A DNA stretch of 64,000 nt from Sphingobacterium sp. N143 (GTDB taxonomy: Bacteria; Bacteroidota; Bacteroidia; Sphingobacteriales; Sphingobacteriaceae), in the NCBI RefSeq assembly GCF_030325625.1, contig NZ_JACAIS010000001.1, positions 248,001 through 312,000 on the forward strand, in the 5' to 3' direction. The notes beneath the pieces are model-generated. The model did no database searches and was not told where the DNA came from. It saw only the letters and a program-made list of their open reading frames with translations. Both the position numbers and the translations under genes were made by a program. This document shows positions 1 to 9,012 of this stretch, piece by piece. Position 1 is the first letter of the stretch. Each line of letters starts with the position of its first letter.

Positions 1-5
1 TTTTA

Positions 6-13
6 TAAATTTG
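6..13 (+). promoter_or_regulatory. Candidate -7 box of pyrE
   Basis: TAAATTTG matches the Bacteroidota -7 consensus TAnnTTTG and ends 4 nt before the pyrE ATG. The -33 element cannot be seen because the window begins here, so the promoter call is tentative. Confidence 0.45.
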
Positions 14-17
14 CGCC

Positions 18-674
18 ATGAATAATTTAAATGAGGTTGAACAAAAAGTTGCTGAATCCTTATTGCAAATTAAAGCAATAAAATTGCAACCTAAAAGTCC
101 TTTTACATGGGCATCGGGTTGGAAGTCTCCAATTTACTGTGATAACCGTATCACTTTATCTCATCCAGCGATACGCACGTATATTCGTCAGAAGCTTTCT
201 AAGCTTATTCAAGAAGAATTTGGATCAGTAGATATGATTTCTGGAGTTGCTACGGCAGGTATTCCACAAGGTGTTTTGGTCGCACAGGATCTGGGCCTAC
301 CATTTTCTTATGTAAGAAGCTCAGCGAAGGATCATGGCCGCCAAAATATGATCGAAGGTGAGGTTGTTAGTGGTCAGCGAGTGGTTGTGATCGAAGATCT
401 GATCTCAACTGGTAAAAGTAGTTTAGTAGCGGTTAAAGCGTTACGCGAGGCAGGTTGCAATGTTGTTGGATTGGTATCCATATTTACTTACGGATTGCAA
501 CAAGCTACCGATAATTTTGCGGAAGCAAAATGTCCTTATTTTAGTTTATGTAATTATGACGCACTGATTCAGGTCGCTGCTGAAAATAGTTATGTGCTGG
601 AAGAGGATGTCGAAATTTTAAAAAAATGGCGATTGAATCCGGAAAGCTGGGGCGAAAATTTTCTACAGGGATAA
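18..674 (+). CDS. pyrE: Orotate phosphoribosyltransferase
   Basis: Transfers orotate onto PRPP to give orotidine 5'-phosphate, the fifth step of de novo pyrimidine synthesis, in the cytosol. The 218-residue protein has the usual family length. The PRPP-binding motif VVVIEDLISTGKSS lies at residues 122-135 and the flexible catalytic loop KDHGR at 104-108. A -7-like box TAAATTTG (6-13) ends 4 nt before the ATG, so the mRNA may be almost leaderless; the -33 element would be outside the window. The SRPBCC gene follows after about 15 bp and is probably cotranscribed. The dihydroorotase gene lies about 21 kb away, so the pathway genes are scattered. Confidence 0.97.
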   Translation: MNNLNEVEQKVAESLLQIKAIKLQPKSPFTWASGWKSPIYCDNRITLSHPAIRTYIRQKLSKLIQEEFGSVDMISGVATAGIPQGVLVAQDLGLPFSYVRSSAKDHGRQNMIEGEVVSGQRVVVIEDLISTGKSSLVAVKALREAGCNVVGLVSIFTYGLQQATDNFAEAKCPYFSLCNYDALIQVAAENSYVLEEDVEILKKWRLNPESWGENFLQG

Positions 675-689
675 CTTTAATTTATCGTG

Positions 690-1088
690 ATGACGACTAT
701 TCAAAACAGCACGGAAATCAATAAGAACGTCAGTGAAGTTTACGCTTTTTTGACTGACCTCAATAATCATGAACAGTTGATGCCGGAGAATATTTATAAT
801 TGGTCCTCGACTGCTGACGAAGCACGGTTTACCATTCAAAATATGGCAAAACTGGCCCTTCGTGTAGATCAGCGTGTGGAGAATGAAATCATCAAATTGG
901 TACCATCTGAAAAAGCTCCCTTTGAGGTAGCCTTGCGATGGGAACTGCAGGAGCTAACTGGTACTGCGACGAAAGCTACGTTTATTATTGATGCAGACCT
1001 GAACATGATGATGAAGATGATTGCTGCTGGCCCCCTTCAAAAGCTGGTGGATTTTCAGGTGAATAAGCTCAAAGAACTGTTGGGATAA
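690..1088 (+). CDS. SRPBCC (START-like) family protein
   Basis: A 132-residue protein with the fold pattern of small SRPBCC/polyketide-cyclase-like proteins: an N-terminal strand with the typical motif of an ion-like residue followed by VSEVYAFLTDLNNHEQLMP, then alternating strands and a long C-terminal helix (about 105-131). Such proteins bind hydrophobic ligands, but no substrate can be read from the sequence. I take the ATG at 690; a GTG at 687 directly precedes it. It follows pyrE at a distance of about 15 bp, and a strong terminator lies after it, so the two genes form a transcription unit. Confidence 0.75.
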   Translation: MTTIQNSTEINKNVSEVYAFLTDLNNHEQLMPENIYNWSSTADEARFTIQNMAKLALRVDQRVENEIIKLVPSEKAPFEVALRWELQELTGTATKATFIIDADLNMMMKMIAAGPLQKLVDFQVNKLKELLG

Positions 1089-1111
1089 GTTATACGATTC
1101 AAAACATAAAT

Positions 1112-1145
1112 AAAAAAGCTCGAGCGATATTGCCCGAGCTTTTTT
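1112..1145. terminator. Bidirectional terminator between SRPBCC gene and sod
   Basis: Inverted repeat AAAAAAGCTCG (1112-1122) / CGAGCTTTTTT (1135-1145) with a 12-nt loop. The A tract and T tract make it work in both directions, serving the convergent plus-strand pyrE unit and the minus-strand superoxide dismutase gene. Confidence 0.9.
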
Positions 1146-1147
1146 AT

Positions 1148-1864
1148 TTATGCTAGTCGTTCATTGACTTTTTTCCAGTTGACGACATTCCACCAATTTT
1201 TAATATAGTCTGCTCTTTTGTTTTGGTAATGCAGGTAGTAAGCGTGCTCCCATACATCAAGCCCTAAAATAGGGATGCCTTTTATGTCAGCAACATCCAT
1301 CAGTGGATTGTCCTGATTCGGCGTGGAAGTGATTTTCAGATTGCCCGAATCGTCAAGGATCAGCCAAGCCCATCCTGAACCAAAGCGAGAAGCTGCCGCA
1401 GCAGCAAATTGTTCTTTGAATTTGTCTACGGATCCAAAAGCTGTATTGATCATCGTCACTAATTTTTCAGAAGGTTGGCTGGGTTTCTCAGCTAAACTTT
1501 CCCAAAAGAAATTGTGGTTCCAAGCCCCACCCGCATTATTTCTGGCTTTTGGTGAATACTTTGATATATTGGCTAAAAGCTGTTCTTCTGAATTTTCTGC
1601 AATCTGCTCAGCAACAATAGCTTCATTGATCGCATTAATATAGGCCATATGGTGCTTTGTATAATGGATTTCCATCGTCAACGCATCAATATTGGGCTCC
1701 AATGCTGCATAACTGAAAGGTAACTTGACTTGAGAAAATGTTAATGTAGCGGCATTTAATTCAGTTGCTTTCGCGGAAGCAATATCTTGTAATATTGATC
1801 CAGATACAGCAATGCCCAATGTGGCTTTTGCTGCATTTTGAAGGAAGTTTCTGCGTGTTTGCAT
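1148..1864 (-). CDS. Superoxide dismutase (Mn/Fe family), exported
   Basis: Dismutates superoxide to oxygen and hydrogen peroxide. The metal ligands of the Fe/Mn family are visible: His67 (EIHYTKHH), His117 (WNHNFFW), Asp203 and His207 (DVWEHAYY). The AGG stretch before WNH and the later NQDNPL (Gln184) match the Mn-type arrangement, so Mn or cambialistic use is more likely than strict Fe use; this is inference. The first 31 residues carry a twin-arginine-like start (RRNFLQ) and a hydrophobic stretch ending in ASA, which suggests export to the periplasm, perhaps by the Tat route. Single gene; the FNR-like gene is divergent. Confidence 0.93.
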   Translation of the reverse strand: MQTRRNFLQNAAKATLGIAVSGSILQDIASAKATELNAATLTFSQVKLPFSYAALEPNIDALTMEIHYTKHHMAYINAINEAIVAEQIAENSEEQLLANISKYSPKARNNAGGAWNHNFFWESLAEKPSQPSEKLVTMINTAFGSVDKFKEQFAAAAASRFGSGWAWLILDDSGNLKITSTPNQDNPLMDVADIKGIPILGLDVWEHAYYLHYQNKRADYIKNWWNVVNWKKVNERLA

Positions 1865-2003
1865 ATAATCTTACTATGATTCTTTTGATATAAATATAAC
1901 GCGAAATTTTACAATTATTGTGTGTGAATTGTCTGTCAATTGTAATACAACAAAATTGTTATCAATTCAATCTGGATAGCTGTGTCCTGATTCTTGCTTT
2001 ACA

Positions 2004-2035
2004 TTTGTGTAAGCCAGAATCCTACAGTATATTTG
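2004..2035 (+). promoter_or_regulatory. Promoter of FNR-like reductase gene
   Basis: TTTG (2004-2007), 20-bp spacer, TATATTTG (2028-2035): a close match to the Bacteroidota -33/-7 promoter. The ATG is only 4 nt after the -7 box, so the start of transcription should fall at or next to the start codon. A second possible -7 box, TACATTTG, overlaps the -33 element (2000-2007). Confidence 0.7.
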
Positions 2036-2039
2036 GCTT

Positions 2040-3086
2040 ATGTATGCATTAAGGATATCAAAAATAATTCCTCAACCTAATAATAACATTACTTTTCAGT
2101 TAGAACCATTAGCTGGAAATTATCCTCCATATAAAGCTGGACAATTCATCACACTTTCATTTCTGTTTGGTGACCGGGAAGTCCGCCGTTCGTATTCATT
2201 CAACAGCTCTCCGGACTATGATGAACCGCTCAGTATCACGGTCAAGCGTGTGGAAAATGGGGAAATATCCAGACTACTCCACCATCAGGTTGCGGAGGGT
2301 GATATTGTTCAGGCAATGGAACCCCAGGGCTTATTTACCTATGAACCTGAACCGCATCAGGTGAGAACTTTATTTTTATTTGCTGCTGGTATTGGCATCA
2401 CTCCGTTGTATTCGATTCTTAAAACAGCGTTGTTAGTGGAGAACAGCTCAAAAATCGTATTGGTCTACAGTAACCGTGCTGCTGAGCAGACACCTTTTCG
2501 GGAAGAACTGGAGCAGTGGGCCATACAGTATCCGGATCGCCTCACGATTGTATGGATCTATTCCAACAGCAAATATCTGATGAAAGCCCGGTTGAACAGG
2601 GATTATATTCTCGCTATTGTCAAAGATCATCTGGTCGGCGCGGCAGAAGATGCGCTGTTCTATACCTGTGGACCCGTGATTTATATGGACTTATGCCGTT
2701 TTACGCTTTTAGGAATGGGCTTTGAGTCTAGTCAAATCAAGCGGGAGACCTTTTTATTGCCCGAAAATGAAGAAGATGACGACGATGAGACCGAAAGGGA
2801 AGTGGATATGACATCTTATCAGATCAAATTGCATTTTCAGGGAAAAACCTATGAACTGGAGGTTCCCTACAATAAGTCCATTCTGGATGTTGGGCTAGAT
2901 CATAAAATCAAATTACCTTATTCCTGCAAGTCGGGTATGTGCAGTACCTGTATTTCTCAATGTGTGAAGGGAAAGGTGCGCATGGACTATAACGAAGTAT
3001 TGACTGATCGTGAAGTCGAGAATGGACGCGTATTATTGTGTACTGGGCATCCTATCGAAAATGACACGGAGATTGAAGTATTCTGA
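2040..3086 (+). CDS. PaaE-like ferredoxin-NAD(P)H reductase with C-terminal 2Fe-2S domain
   Basis: A three-domain electron-transfer protein of 348 residues: FAD-binding barrel with RRSYSF at about 49-54, NAD(P)-binding domain with FAAGIGITPL near 115, an acidic linker (about 243-255, EEDDDD), and a plant-type 2Fe-2S ferredoxin domain with Cys296, Cys301, Cys304 and Cys334. The layout is that of phenylacetyl-CoA oxygenase reductase PaaE and related hydroxylase reductases. No paaABCD oxygenase genes are nearby, so its partner is unknown; general flavodoxin/ferredoxin reductase activity for a desaturase or hydroxylase is possible. Transcribed alone from its own promoter. Confidence 0.85.
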   Translation: MYALRISKIIPQPNNNITFQLEPLAGNYPPYKAGQFITLSFLFGDREVRRSYSFNSSPDYDEPLSITVKRVENGEISRLLHHQVAEGDIVQAMEPQGLFTYEPEPHQVRTLFLFAAGIGITPLYSILKTALLVENSSKIVLVYSNRAAEQTPFREELEQWAIQYPDRLTIVWIYSNSKYLMKARLNRDYILAIVKDHLVGAAEDALFYTCGPVIYMDLCRFTLLGMGFESSQIKRETFLLPENEEDDDDETEREVDMTSYQIKLHFQGKTYELEVPYNKSILDVGLDHKIKLPYSCKSGMCSTCISQCVKGKVRMDYNEVLTDREVENGRVLLCTGHPIENDTEIEVF

Positions 3087-3178
3087 TAAACCTGCATATA
3101 TACTATTGCCTGCTGATCAGCTGACTGCGGAATAGTTGCTGTTTAATAAACTTGATTAATTGTATTGCATAATTATAT

Positions 3179-3210
3179 TTTGCAATTGAATGCAAATTTA
3201 GTTAAGTTTG
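3179..3210 (+). promoter_or_regulatory. Promoter of acetoacetyl-CoA synthetase gene
   Basis: TTTG (3179-3182), 20-bp spacer, TAAGTTTG (3203-3210), the Bacteroidota vegetative promoter pattern. The predicted 5' leader is roughly 24 nt. Confidence 0.75.
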
Positions 3211-3238
3211 GATATAACCGTTTTTATATCCAAATATT

Positions 3239-5167
3239 ATGGGGAAATTACTATGGCACCCGTCAGAAGAGCAGCAATCTCAATCTGAGATTTATAAGTT
3301 TAAGCAGTATATCGAAAAGGAACATCAGCTATCTTTTCAGTCGTATCATGACCTTTGGCAGTGGTCCACAAGCCATGTGGCTGATTTCTGGAAGAGCATA
3401 GCGGTTTATTTTGATGTCAAGTTTCACGCTGATTTTTCAGTGATTTTACAGCCTGCTACAGATTCAAGGAGTTTTATTGACACCCACTGGTTTAAGGGAG
3501 CAACATTAAACTATGCCGAGCATGTGTTTAGAAAAGCGACAGAAAAACGACCTGCTCTTGTCTTCCAGTCAGAGCAAACACCCAGACGAGAGGTTTCCTG
3601 GAAAGAATTGAAGGACATGGTACGCCGCCTGCAATTGTTTCTGCAGGAAAAAGGGGTCAAAAGGGGCGACCGTGTGGCAGGTGTATTAATTAATGGTATC
3701 GAGGCCATCGCTTTATTTTTGGCAACAAATTCAATTGGAGCGATCTGGACCTGCTGTTCTCCTGATTTTGGTGAGGCCAGTATTCAGGATCGTTTTGAAC
3801 AGATTGAACCAAAAGTTCTTTTCGCTGATTCCAGGTACTCCTACAATGGACGCCTTTTCGAGAAGGAGGATAGTATACGGAGCCTTGCTGAGAAACTTCC
3901 TTCTTTGCAGGCCTGTGTTTTTATTCACGATGCCACCTGGGACATGATCATGAATGGGACCATCAAAGATATGGAACTCCAATTTACGGCTGTTTCTTTC
4001 GAAGATCCCATCTGGATTTTGTATTCATCCGGAACGACGGGTAAGCCGAAAGCCATCACACATGGGGTAGGGGGCATGTTGCTGGAGCATATGAAAGCAC
4101 TTGGTTTGCATCAAAATGTGCAAGAAGGAGAGCGGTTTATGTGGTATTCTACAACGGGATGGATGATGTGGAATTACGCGCTTTCAGCCCTTTTAATGGG
4201 AAACACCTTATGTATCTATGACGGGGCAACAAATTATCCGGATAAACGCAGTCTGTGGCGCTTTGCAAAAGAAAGTGCTGTGGATCATTTCGGTGCTGGG
4301 GCTGCTTATTTAATCTCTTGTCAGGATGAGGATCTGGCTTCACTTGCTTATCATCCGAAAACAATAGGTTCGACGGGCTCACCACTTCCACCAGATACTT
4401 TTGAATGGATCAATGCAACTTTTCCAAGGAGCCAGATCATCTCATTGAGTGGTGGAACAGATGTGTGCAGTGCCTTTTTATCGGGCTGTACCTTGTTGGA
4501 TGTATATGCAGGTGAAATTCAATGCCGAACATTGGGTGCTAAGATTGAAGCATTTGATGCGAATGGGCATGCCGTTTATGAAGAGGTGGGGGAGCTGGTT
4601 ATCCTAGCTCCAATGCCCTGCATGCCGATTTATTTTTGGAACGACCCAGGGCATAAGAAGTACCATGCCAGCTACTTTGATAAATATCCGGGTATTTGGA
4701 ATCATGGGGATTGGATTAAAATTACTGCACATGATGGTATTATCATGTATGGGCGTTCGGATGCAACACTGAACCGGGGCGGTGTCCGTATTGGAACTGC
4801 CGAGATTTATAATGTCCTGAATACAACAGCAGGTGTGGTGGACAGTTTGGTCATTTGTGTTGACCACGATAATGGTTCATCGGACATGCTGCTTTTTGTT
4901 CAGGTAAAAGATGCTGTGCTGGACGATGGACTGAAAGACCAAATTAAGCGATCTCTTCGCCAGCAATATAGTCCACGTCATGTACCTGATGAAATTTTTC
5001 AAGTGGCCGCTATTCCATATACCTTAAGTGGAAAAAAATTGGAACTGCCCATCAAAAAGATTTTTTCAGGGATTCCGGTGGAAAAAGCGGTATCAAAGGA
5101 TGTGATGCGAAATCCAGCATCGATTGATGGTTTTGAAGAGATCAGTAAAATATGGATCAGACCTTAA
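3239..5167 (+). CDS. Acetoacetyl-CoA synthetase (acetoacetate-CoA ligase)
   Basis: Activates acetoacetate with ATP and CoA to acetoacetyl-CoA. The 642-residue length and the N-terminal domain specific to this branch of the acyl-adenylate superfamily fit AACS rather than acetyl-CoA synthetase. The adenylate motif YSSGTTGKPK is at about residues 262-271, the A8-type motif GRSDATLNRGGVRIGT is near 504-519, and a catalytic Lys region LSGKKLELPIKK is near the C-terminus. Its position beside genes for leucine breakdown makes sense, since HMG-CoA lyase releases acetoacetate. A shared terminator separates it from the convergent carboxylase gene. Confidence 0.93.
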   Translation: MGKLLWHPSEEQQSQSEIYKFKQYIEKEHQLSFQSYHDLWQWSTSHVADFWKSIAVYFDVKFHADFSVILQPATDSRSFIDTHWFKGATLNYAEHVFRKATEKRPALVFQSEQTPRREVSWKELKDMVRRLQLFLQEKGVKRGDRVAGVLINGIEAIALFLATNSIGAIWTCCSPDFGEASIQDRFEQIEPKVLFADSRYSYNGRLFEKEDSIRSLAEKLPSLQACVFIHDATWDMIMNGTIKDMELQFTAVSFEDPIWILYSSGTTGKPKAITHGVGGMLLEHMKALGLHQNVQEGERFMWYSTTGWMMWNYALSALLMGNTLCIYDGATNYPDKRSLWRFAKESAVDHFGAGAAYLISCQDEDLASLAYHPKTIGSTGSPLPPDTFEWINATFPRSQIISLSGGTDVCSAFLSGCTLLDVYAGEIQCRTLGAKIEAFDANGHAVYEEVGELVILAPMPCMPIYFWNDPGHKKYHASYFDKYPGIWNHGDWIKITAHDGIIMYGRSDATLNRGGVRIGTAEIYNVLNTTAGVVDSLVICVDHDNGSSDMLLFVQVKDAVLDDGLKDQIKRSLRQQYSPRHVPDEIFQVAAIPYTLSGKKLELPIKKIFSGIPVEKAVSKDVMRNPASIDGFEEISKIWIRP

Positions 5168-5195
5168 TCCGGGAGGGACACTTCCTGCGGTCGAT

Positions 5196-5242
5196 AAAGC
5201 CCTCATCCCACAGCATACTTTATGGTGGAGTGAGGGCTTTTT
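5196..5242. terminator. Bidirectional terminator between the AACS and MCC beta genes
   Basis: AAAGCCCTCA (5196-5205) pairs with TGAGGGCTTT (5231-5240), with further CCAC/GTGG pairing inside the loop and a T run on the plus strand. It serves the two converging genes. Confidence 0.85.
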
Positions 5243-5249
5243 ATTTTGT

Positions 5250-6857
5250 TTATACCTGAATCACGCCAACATTATATCGTTCTAGGATCGGTTTCTCGTT
5301 GGCAGCCTCTATTCCCATGCTGATGACCTTTCGGGTTTCTTGGGGGGCAATGATGCCATCAACCCAGAGCCTTGCAGCGGCATAATATGGACTTAATTGC
5401 TCGTTATACCGGTCTTCGATGGATTTGAGAAGGATATTCTTTTCTTCTTCATTGATGTCCTGCCCTTTGGCTTTTAGTGCCGATTCCTGAATCTGAAAGA
5501 GTGTTTTGCCTGCGGCAGCACCGCTCATGACAGCCATTTGGGCACTTGGCCAAGCATAGATCAAACGGGGGTCATAAGCCTTTCCGCACATGGCGTAATT
5601 GCCTGCTCCGTAACTATTGCCGACGATGAATGTGAATTTTGGGACAACAGAGTTAGCCATAGCGTTGACCATTTTTGCACCGTCTTTAATGATGCCGCCT
5701 TGTTCTGAGCGACTGCCCACCATAAATCCAGTAACGTCCTGCAAGAAAACAAGTGGGATGTTCTGTTGGTTACAGTTCATGATAAAGCGTGCAGCTTTGT
5801 CTGCCGAATCACTGTATATGACACCACCCATCTGCATTTCAATCGTATTTCCCGGTTTCTTAGCTTTGCTAATTTCACGTTGATTGGCAACAATCCCCAC
5901 AGCCCAGCCATCGACACGGGCAAGTGCACATACAATGGTCTTTCCGTAATCAGGTTTGTATTCTTCCAGTGTATCTGCATCAACAATTGCATCTAGGATA
6001 TCCTGCATGCGATACGGTTTTGTCCGGTCTTCAGGAAGGAGCGCGGTGATTTTTTCCGGATTGGTTTTTGGGGGCAAACTTTCTTTTCGGTTGAAACCTG
6101 CTTTAGGATGCCCACCCAGTTTGTCGATTACATTTTTTATGGCATTCAAACAGCTTTGATCATCGGGAAATTTATTGTCCGTGACGCCTGATATTTCCGC
6201 ATGGGTGGAGGCCCCGCCAAGAGTTTCGGCATCGACAGTTTCGCCAATAGCTGATTTGACCAAATAAGGACCTGCCAAAAATACCGATCCCGTTCCCTCT
6301 ACAATAAAAGCATAATCCGACATAATCGGGAGATAAGCCCCGCCGGCGACGCAACTGCCCATAATCGCTGCAATTTGTGGAATACCCATGGAAGACATGC
6401 GTGCATTATTCCGAAATATACGTCCAAAATGCTCTTTGTCCGGGAAAATTTCATCTTGCATGGGAAGGAATACGCCGGCAGAATCGACTAAATAGATAAT
6501 GGGCAAATTGTTTTCCATGGCGATTTCCTGCGCCCGAAGATTTTTTTTTGCGGTGATCGGAAACCATGCACCTGCTTTAACGGTCGCATCATTGGAGACA
6601 ATAACACAAAGTTTGGCTTGAACATAACCAAGTACTGCGGCACAACCTCCATTGGTACAGCCCCCATGCTCTTCGTACATCCCTTCTCCGGCAAACATGC
6701 CTATTTCAAGGTATTCACGATCCGGATCAAGGAGATATGTTATTCTTTCCCAGGCCGACATCTTACCTTTTTCCTTGAGCTTTTTTATTTTATCGATGCC
6801 CCCACCCAATTTCAGGTTATCTCTTTTTTGACGAAGTAATGCGAGTAGCTCCTTCAT
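5250..6857 (-). CDS. Acyl-CoA carboxylase beta subunit, probably methylcrotonyl-CoA carboxylase
   Basis: Carboxyltransferase subunit that moves CO2 from biotin to an acyl-CoA, here probably 3-methylcrotonyl-CoA in leucine degradation. The 535 residues form the two crotonase-like halves; GSCVAGGAYLPIMSDY marks the acyl-CoA site in the N-terminal half and FLQDVTGFMVGSRSEQGGI the biotin site region in the C-terminal half. The LQ-x-TGFMVG...GGI pattern is typical of the MCC branch. The enzyme needs a biotin carboxylase/biotin carrier alpha subunit, which is not encoded anywhere in the window. Neighbours (acyl-CoA dehydrogenase, HMG-CoA lyase, hydratase) support the leucine assignment. Confidence 0.88.
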   Translation of the reverse strand: MKELLALLRQKRDNLKLGGGIDKIKKLKEKGKMSAWERITYLLDPDREYLEIGMFAGEGMYEEHGGCTNGGCAAVLGYVQAKLCVIVSNDATVKAGAWFPITAKKNLRAQEIAMENNLPIIYLVDSAGVFLPMQDEIFPDKEHFGRIFRNNARMSSMGIPQIAAIMGSCVAGGAYLPIMSDYAFIVEGTGSVFLAGPYLVKSAIGETVDAETLGGASTHAEISGVTDNKFPDDQSCLNAIKNVIDKLGGHPKAGFNRKESLPPKTNPEKITALLPEDRTKPYRMQDILDAIVDADTLEEYKPDYGKTIVCALARVDGWAVGIVANQREISKAKKPGNTIEMQMGGVIYSDSADKAARFIMNCNQQNIPLVFLQDVTGFMVGSRSEQGGIIKDGAKMVNAMANSVVPKFTFIVGNSYGAGNYAMCGKAYDPRLIYAWPSAQMAVMSGAAAGKTLFQIQESALKAKGQDINEEEKNILLKSIEDRYNEQLSPYYAAARLWVDGIIAPQETRKVISMGIEAANEKPILERYNVGVIQV

Positions 6858-7010
6858 AGTTTATAATCTTGGTTTAAAAAGCTGTTTAATTAAGAATTTC
6901 TTATTTTTAGATAAATTTAAAATAAAATTTTAAAATATTTGCAATTTTATTCCTAAATATTTTGATATATTTGAATTGTATTACCGATTGTAAATTTAAT
7001 ATTTGTGCTT

Positions 7011-8159
7011 ATGTTTATTGAAAATAAACAACAAATGGATATGATCAGACAAAGTGCACGCGATTTTGCACAGCATCATATCAAACCTTATGTGATGGAA
7101 TGGGACGAAGCCCAGACATTTCCAGTAGAAGTTTTTAAAAAATTAGGTGAACATGGATTCATGGGCGTTATTGTTCCGGAGGAATATGGCGGATCGGGTC
7201 TGGGGTATCAGGAATATATTACTGTCCTGGATGAAATTTCCAAGGTTTGTGGATCGATCGGACTGTCGGTAGCGGCACATAATTCTTTATGCACAAATCA
7301 TATTTTGAGTTTTGCCAATGAGGAACAAAAGAAACGTTATCTTCCGAAGTTGGCAACCGCGGAATGGATCGGTGCCTGGGGGCTTACAGAGACGGGATCA
7401 GGTTCGGATGCCGGTGGTATGACCACCTTTGCCGAAAAAGATGGTGATTATTATGTGTTGAATGGCTCGAAGAACTTTATTACACATGCCATAAGTGCTA
7501 ATGTTGCGGTGGTAATTGCACGTACCGGAACAAAAGGCGATAAAAAGGGGATGTCTGCATTTATTGTGGAGAAGGGGACACCGGGGTTTACGGCAGGTAA
7601 AAAAGAGAATAAATTGGGGATGCGTGCCTCAGAAACGGCCTGTCTATTTTTTGATAACTGCCGAATTCATCGAGATCAGCTGGTTGGTGAAGAAGGGCAG
7701 GGCTTTGTACAGGCACTAAAACTATTGGATGGGGGTCGGATATCGATTGCAGCACTTTCGTTGGGGATAGCACGTGGGGCTTATGAGTGTGCCTTAAAAT
7801 ATGCACATGAGCGGGAGCAATTTGGGAAGAAAATTTATGAATTCCAGGCAGTTTCTTTTGCGCTTGCGGATATGGCAACACAAGTGGAGGCAAGTGAACT
7901 GTTGACGCGGCAGGCAGGCTACCTGAAAGATCATGGTGAACGAGTTTCCAAAATTGGTGCGATGGCCAAGTTGTACGCTTCCGAAACAGCCGTAAGTGTG
8001 TCCAATGAGTCGGTACAGATTTTTGGCGGATATGGTTTTACAAAGGATTATCCTGCAGAAAAGTTTTTTCGGGATGCCAAGTTGTGTACGATAGGAGAGG
8101 GGACTTCCAGTATTCAAAAAATGGTGATCGCCCGAGAAATTGAGAAAGATATTTTATAA
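7011..8159 (+). CDS. Acyl-CoA dehydrogenase (short/branched chain)
   Basis: FAD enzyme that makes the alpha,beta double bond in an acyl-CoA and passes electrons to ETF. From the ATG at 7011 it has 382 residues, usual for the family; a GTG six bases earlier is less likely. Visible motifs are [11 protein letters not shown] (FAD/substrate site), [13 protein letters not shown], and [10 protein letters not shown] near the C-terminus. The Glu of EGTS is the catalytic base of butyryl/medium-chain type dehydrogenases; classical isovaleryl-CoA dehydrogenase carries its base elsewhere. Gene context favours isovaleryl-CoA as substrate, while the motif points to a short-chain or 2-methyl branched acyl-CoA, so substrate is open. 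Confidence 0.9.
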   Translation: MFIENKQQMDMIRQSARDFAQHHIKPYVMEWDEAQTFPVEVFKKLGEHGFMGVIVPEEYGGSGLGYQEYITVLDEISKVCGSIGLSVAAHNSLCTNHILSFANEEQKKRYLPKLATAEWIGAWGLTETGSGSDAGGMTTFAEKDGDYYVLNGSKNFITHAISANVAVVIARTGTKGDKKGMSAFIVEKGTPGFTAGKKENKLGMRASETACLFFDNCRIHRDQLVGEEGQGFVQALKLLDGGRISIAALSLGIARGAYECALKYAHEREQFGKKIYEFQAVSFALADMATQVEASELLTRQAGYLKDHGERVSKIGAMAKLYASETAVSVSNESVQIFGGYGFTKDYPAEKFFRDAKLCTIGEGTSSIQKMVIAREIEKDIL

Positions 8160-8163
8160 TAAG

Positions 8164-9003
8164 ATGAAAGATCAGGTTGTGTTGGTTGACTGCCCAAGGG
8201 ATGCTATTCAGGGCCTTCATGATTTTATTGAAACAGAGAAAAAGGTCACACATATCAATAAACTGATAGATAGCGGTTTATTTGACCTGATTGATTTTGG
8301 CTCTTTTGTTTCACCAAAGGCAGTGCCTCAATTGGCGGATACCAAAGAGGTTTTGAAGGGCATCCAGAAGAAGGGGCAGGTGAAATTGTTGGCGATTGTA
8401 GCTAATCTTAGGGGGGTGAAAGAGGCGGTACAGGAGGAAAAAATCGATGTTTTAGGCTACCCATTTTCTATATCGGAGACTTTTCAGTTACGAAATACCA
8501 ATATGGGATTGGAAGCTTCCTATCAACAATTGCGTGAGATGAAAGCTGTTGCAGACGAACATGGTAAAACGTTGGCGCTATATATCAGTATGGCTTTTGG
8601 TAATCCATACAACGATGCCTGGTCGCCTGTATTGGTTGATGAGTGGGTCGATAGACTTGTACAACTTGGTATTCGGGATTTTTCATTAGCGGATACAACC
8701 TCTGAGGCGGATGCTGCCCAGATCGCTGATCTTTTTAATCATATGGGAACCCGTTTTCCTGATCTTAAAATGGGAGCCCATTTTCATGCCAGGAAGGAGG
8801 ATAGTCTAGCAAAGATTGAAGCAGCTTATGAAGCTGGCTGTCGCAAATTTGAAGGCGCATTGCTCGGTTATGGAGGCTGTCCATTTGCCAAAGATGACCT
8901 GGTTGGAAATATTCCTTCAGAACTTCTATTGCGTTATTTTGGACGTGGTAGTATGGCTGAAGCTCTGGCGTTAGAACATAGTTTTCGACAATTAATCTTA
9001 TAA
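8164..9003 (+). CDS. Hydroxymethylglutaryl-CoA lyase
   Basis: Cleaves HMG-CoA into acetyl-CoA and acetoacetate, the last step of leucine degradation. The protein of 279 residues is a DRE-TIM type barrel: DCPRDAIQ near residue 9 holds the metal-binding Asp and the catalytic Arg, HFHARK gives the metal-binding histidines, and the C-terminal GYGGCPFAKD matches the HMG-CoA lyase signature with its catalytic-loop Cys. I start at the ATG 8164; an in-frame TTG at 8140 would overlap the end of the upstream gene. The gene follows the dehydrogenase by 4 bp and precedes the hydratase by 9 bp, one operon. Confidence 0.92.
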   Translation: MKDQVVLVDCPRDAIQGLHDFIETEKKVTHINKLIDSGLFDLIDFGSFVSPKAVPQLADTKEVLKGIQKKGQVKLLAIVANLRGVKEAVQEEKIDVLGYPFSISETFQLRNTNMGLEASYQQLREMKAVADEHGKTLALYISMAFGNPYNDAWSPVLVDEWVDRLVQLGIRDFSLADTTSEADAAQIADLFNHMGTRFPDLKMGAHFHARKEDSLAKIEAAYEAGCRKFEGALLGYGGCPFAKDDLVGNIPSELLLRYFGRGSMAEALALEHSFRQLIL

Positions 9004-9012
9004 GAGGCATAG

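Noticed and set aside
1323..1643. Plus-strand frame of 106 codons inside the superoxide dismutase gene
   Set aside because: It is the antisense frame of a gene with clear family motifs.
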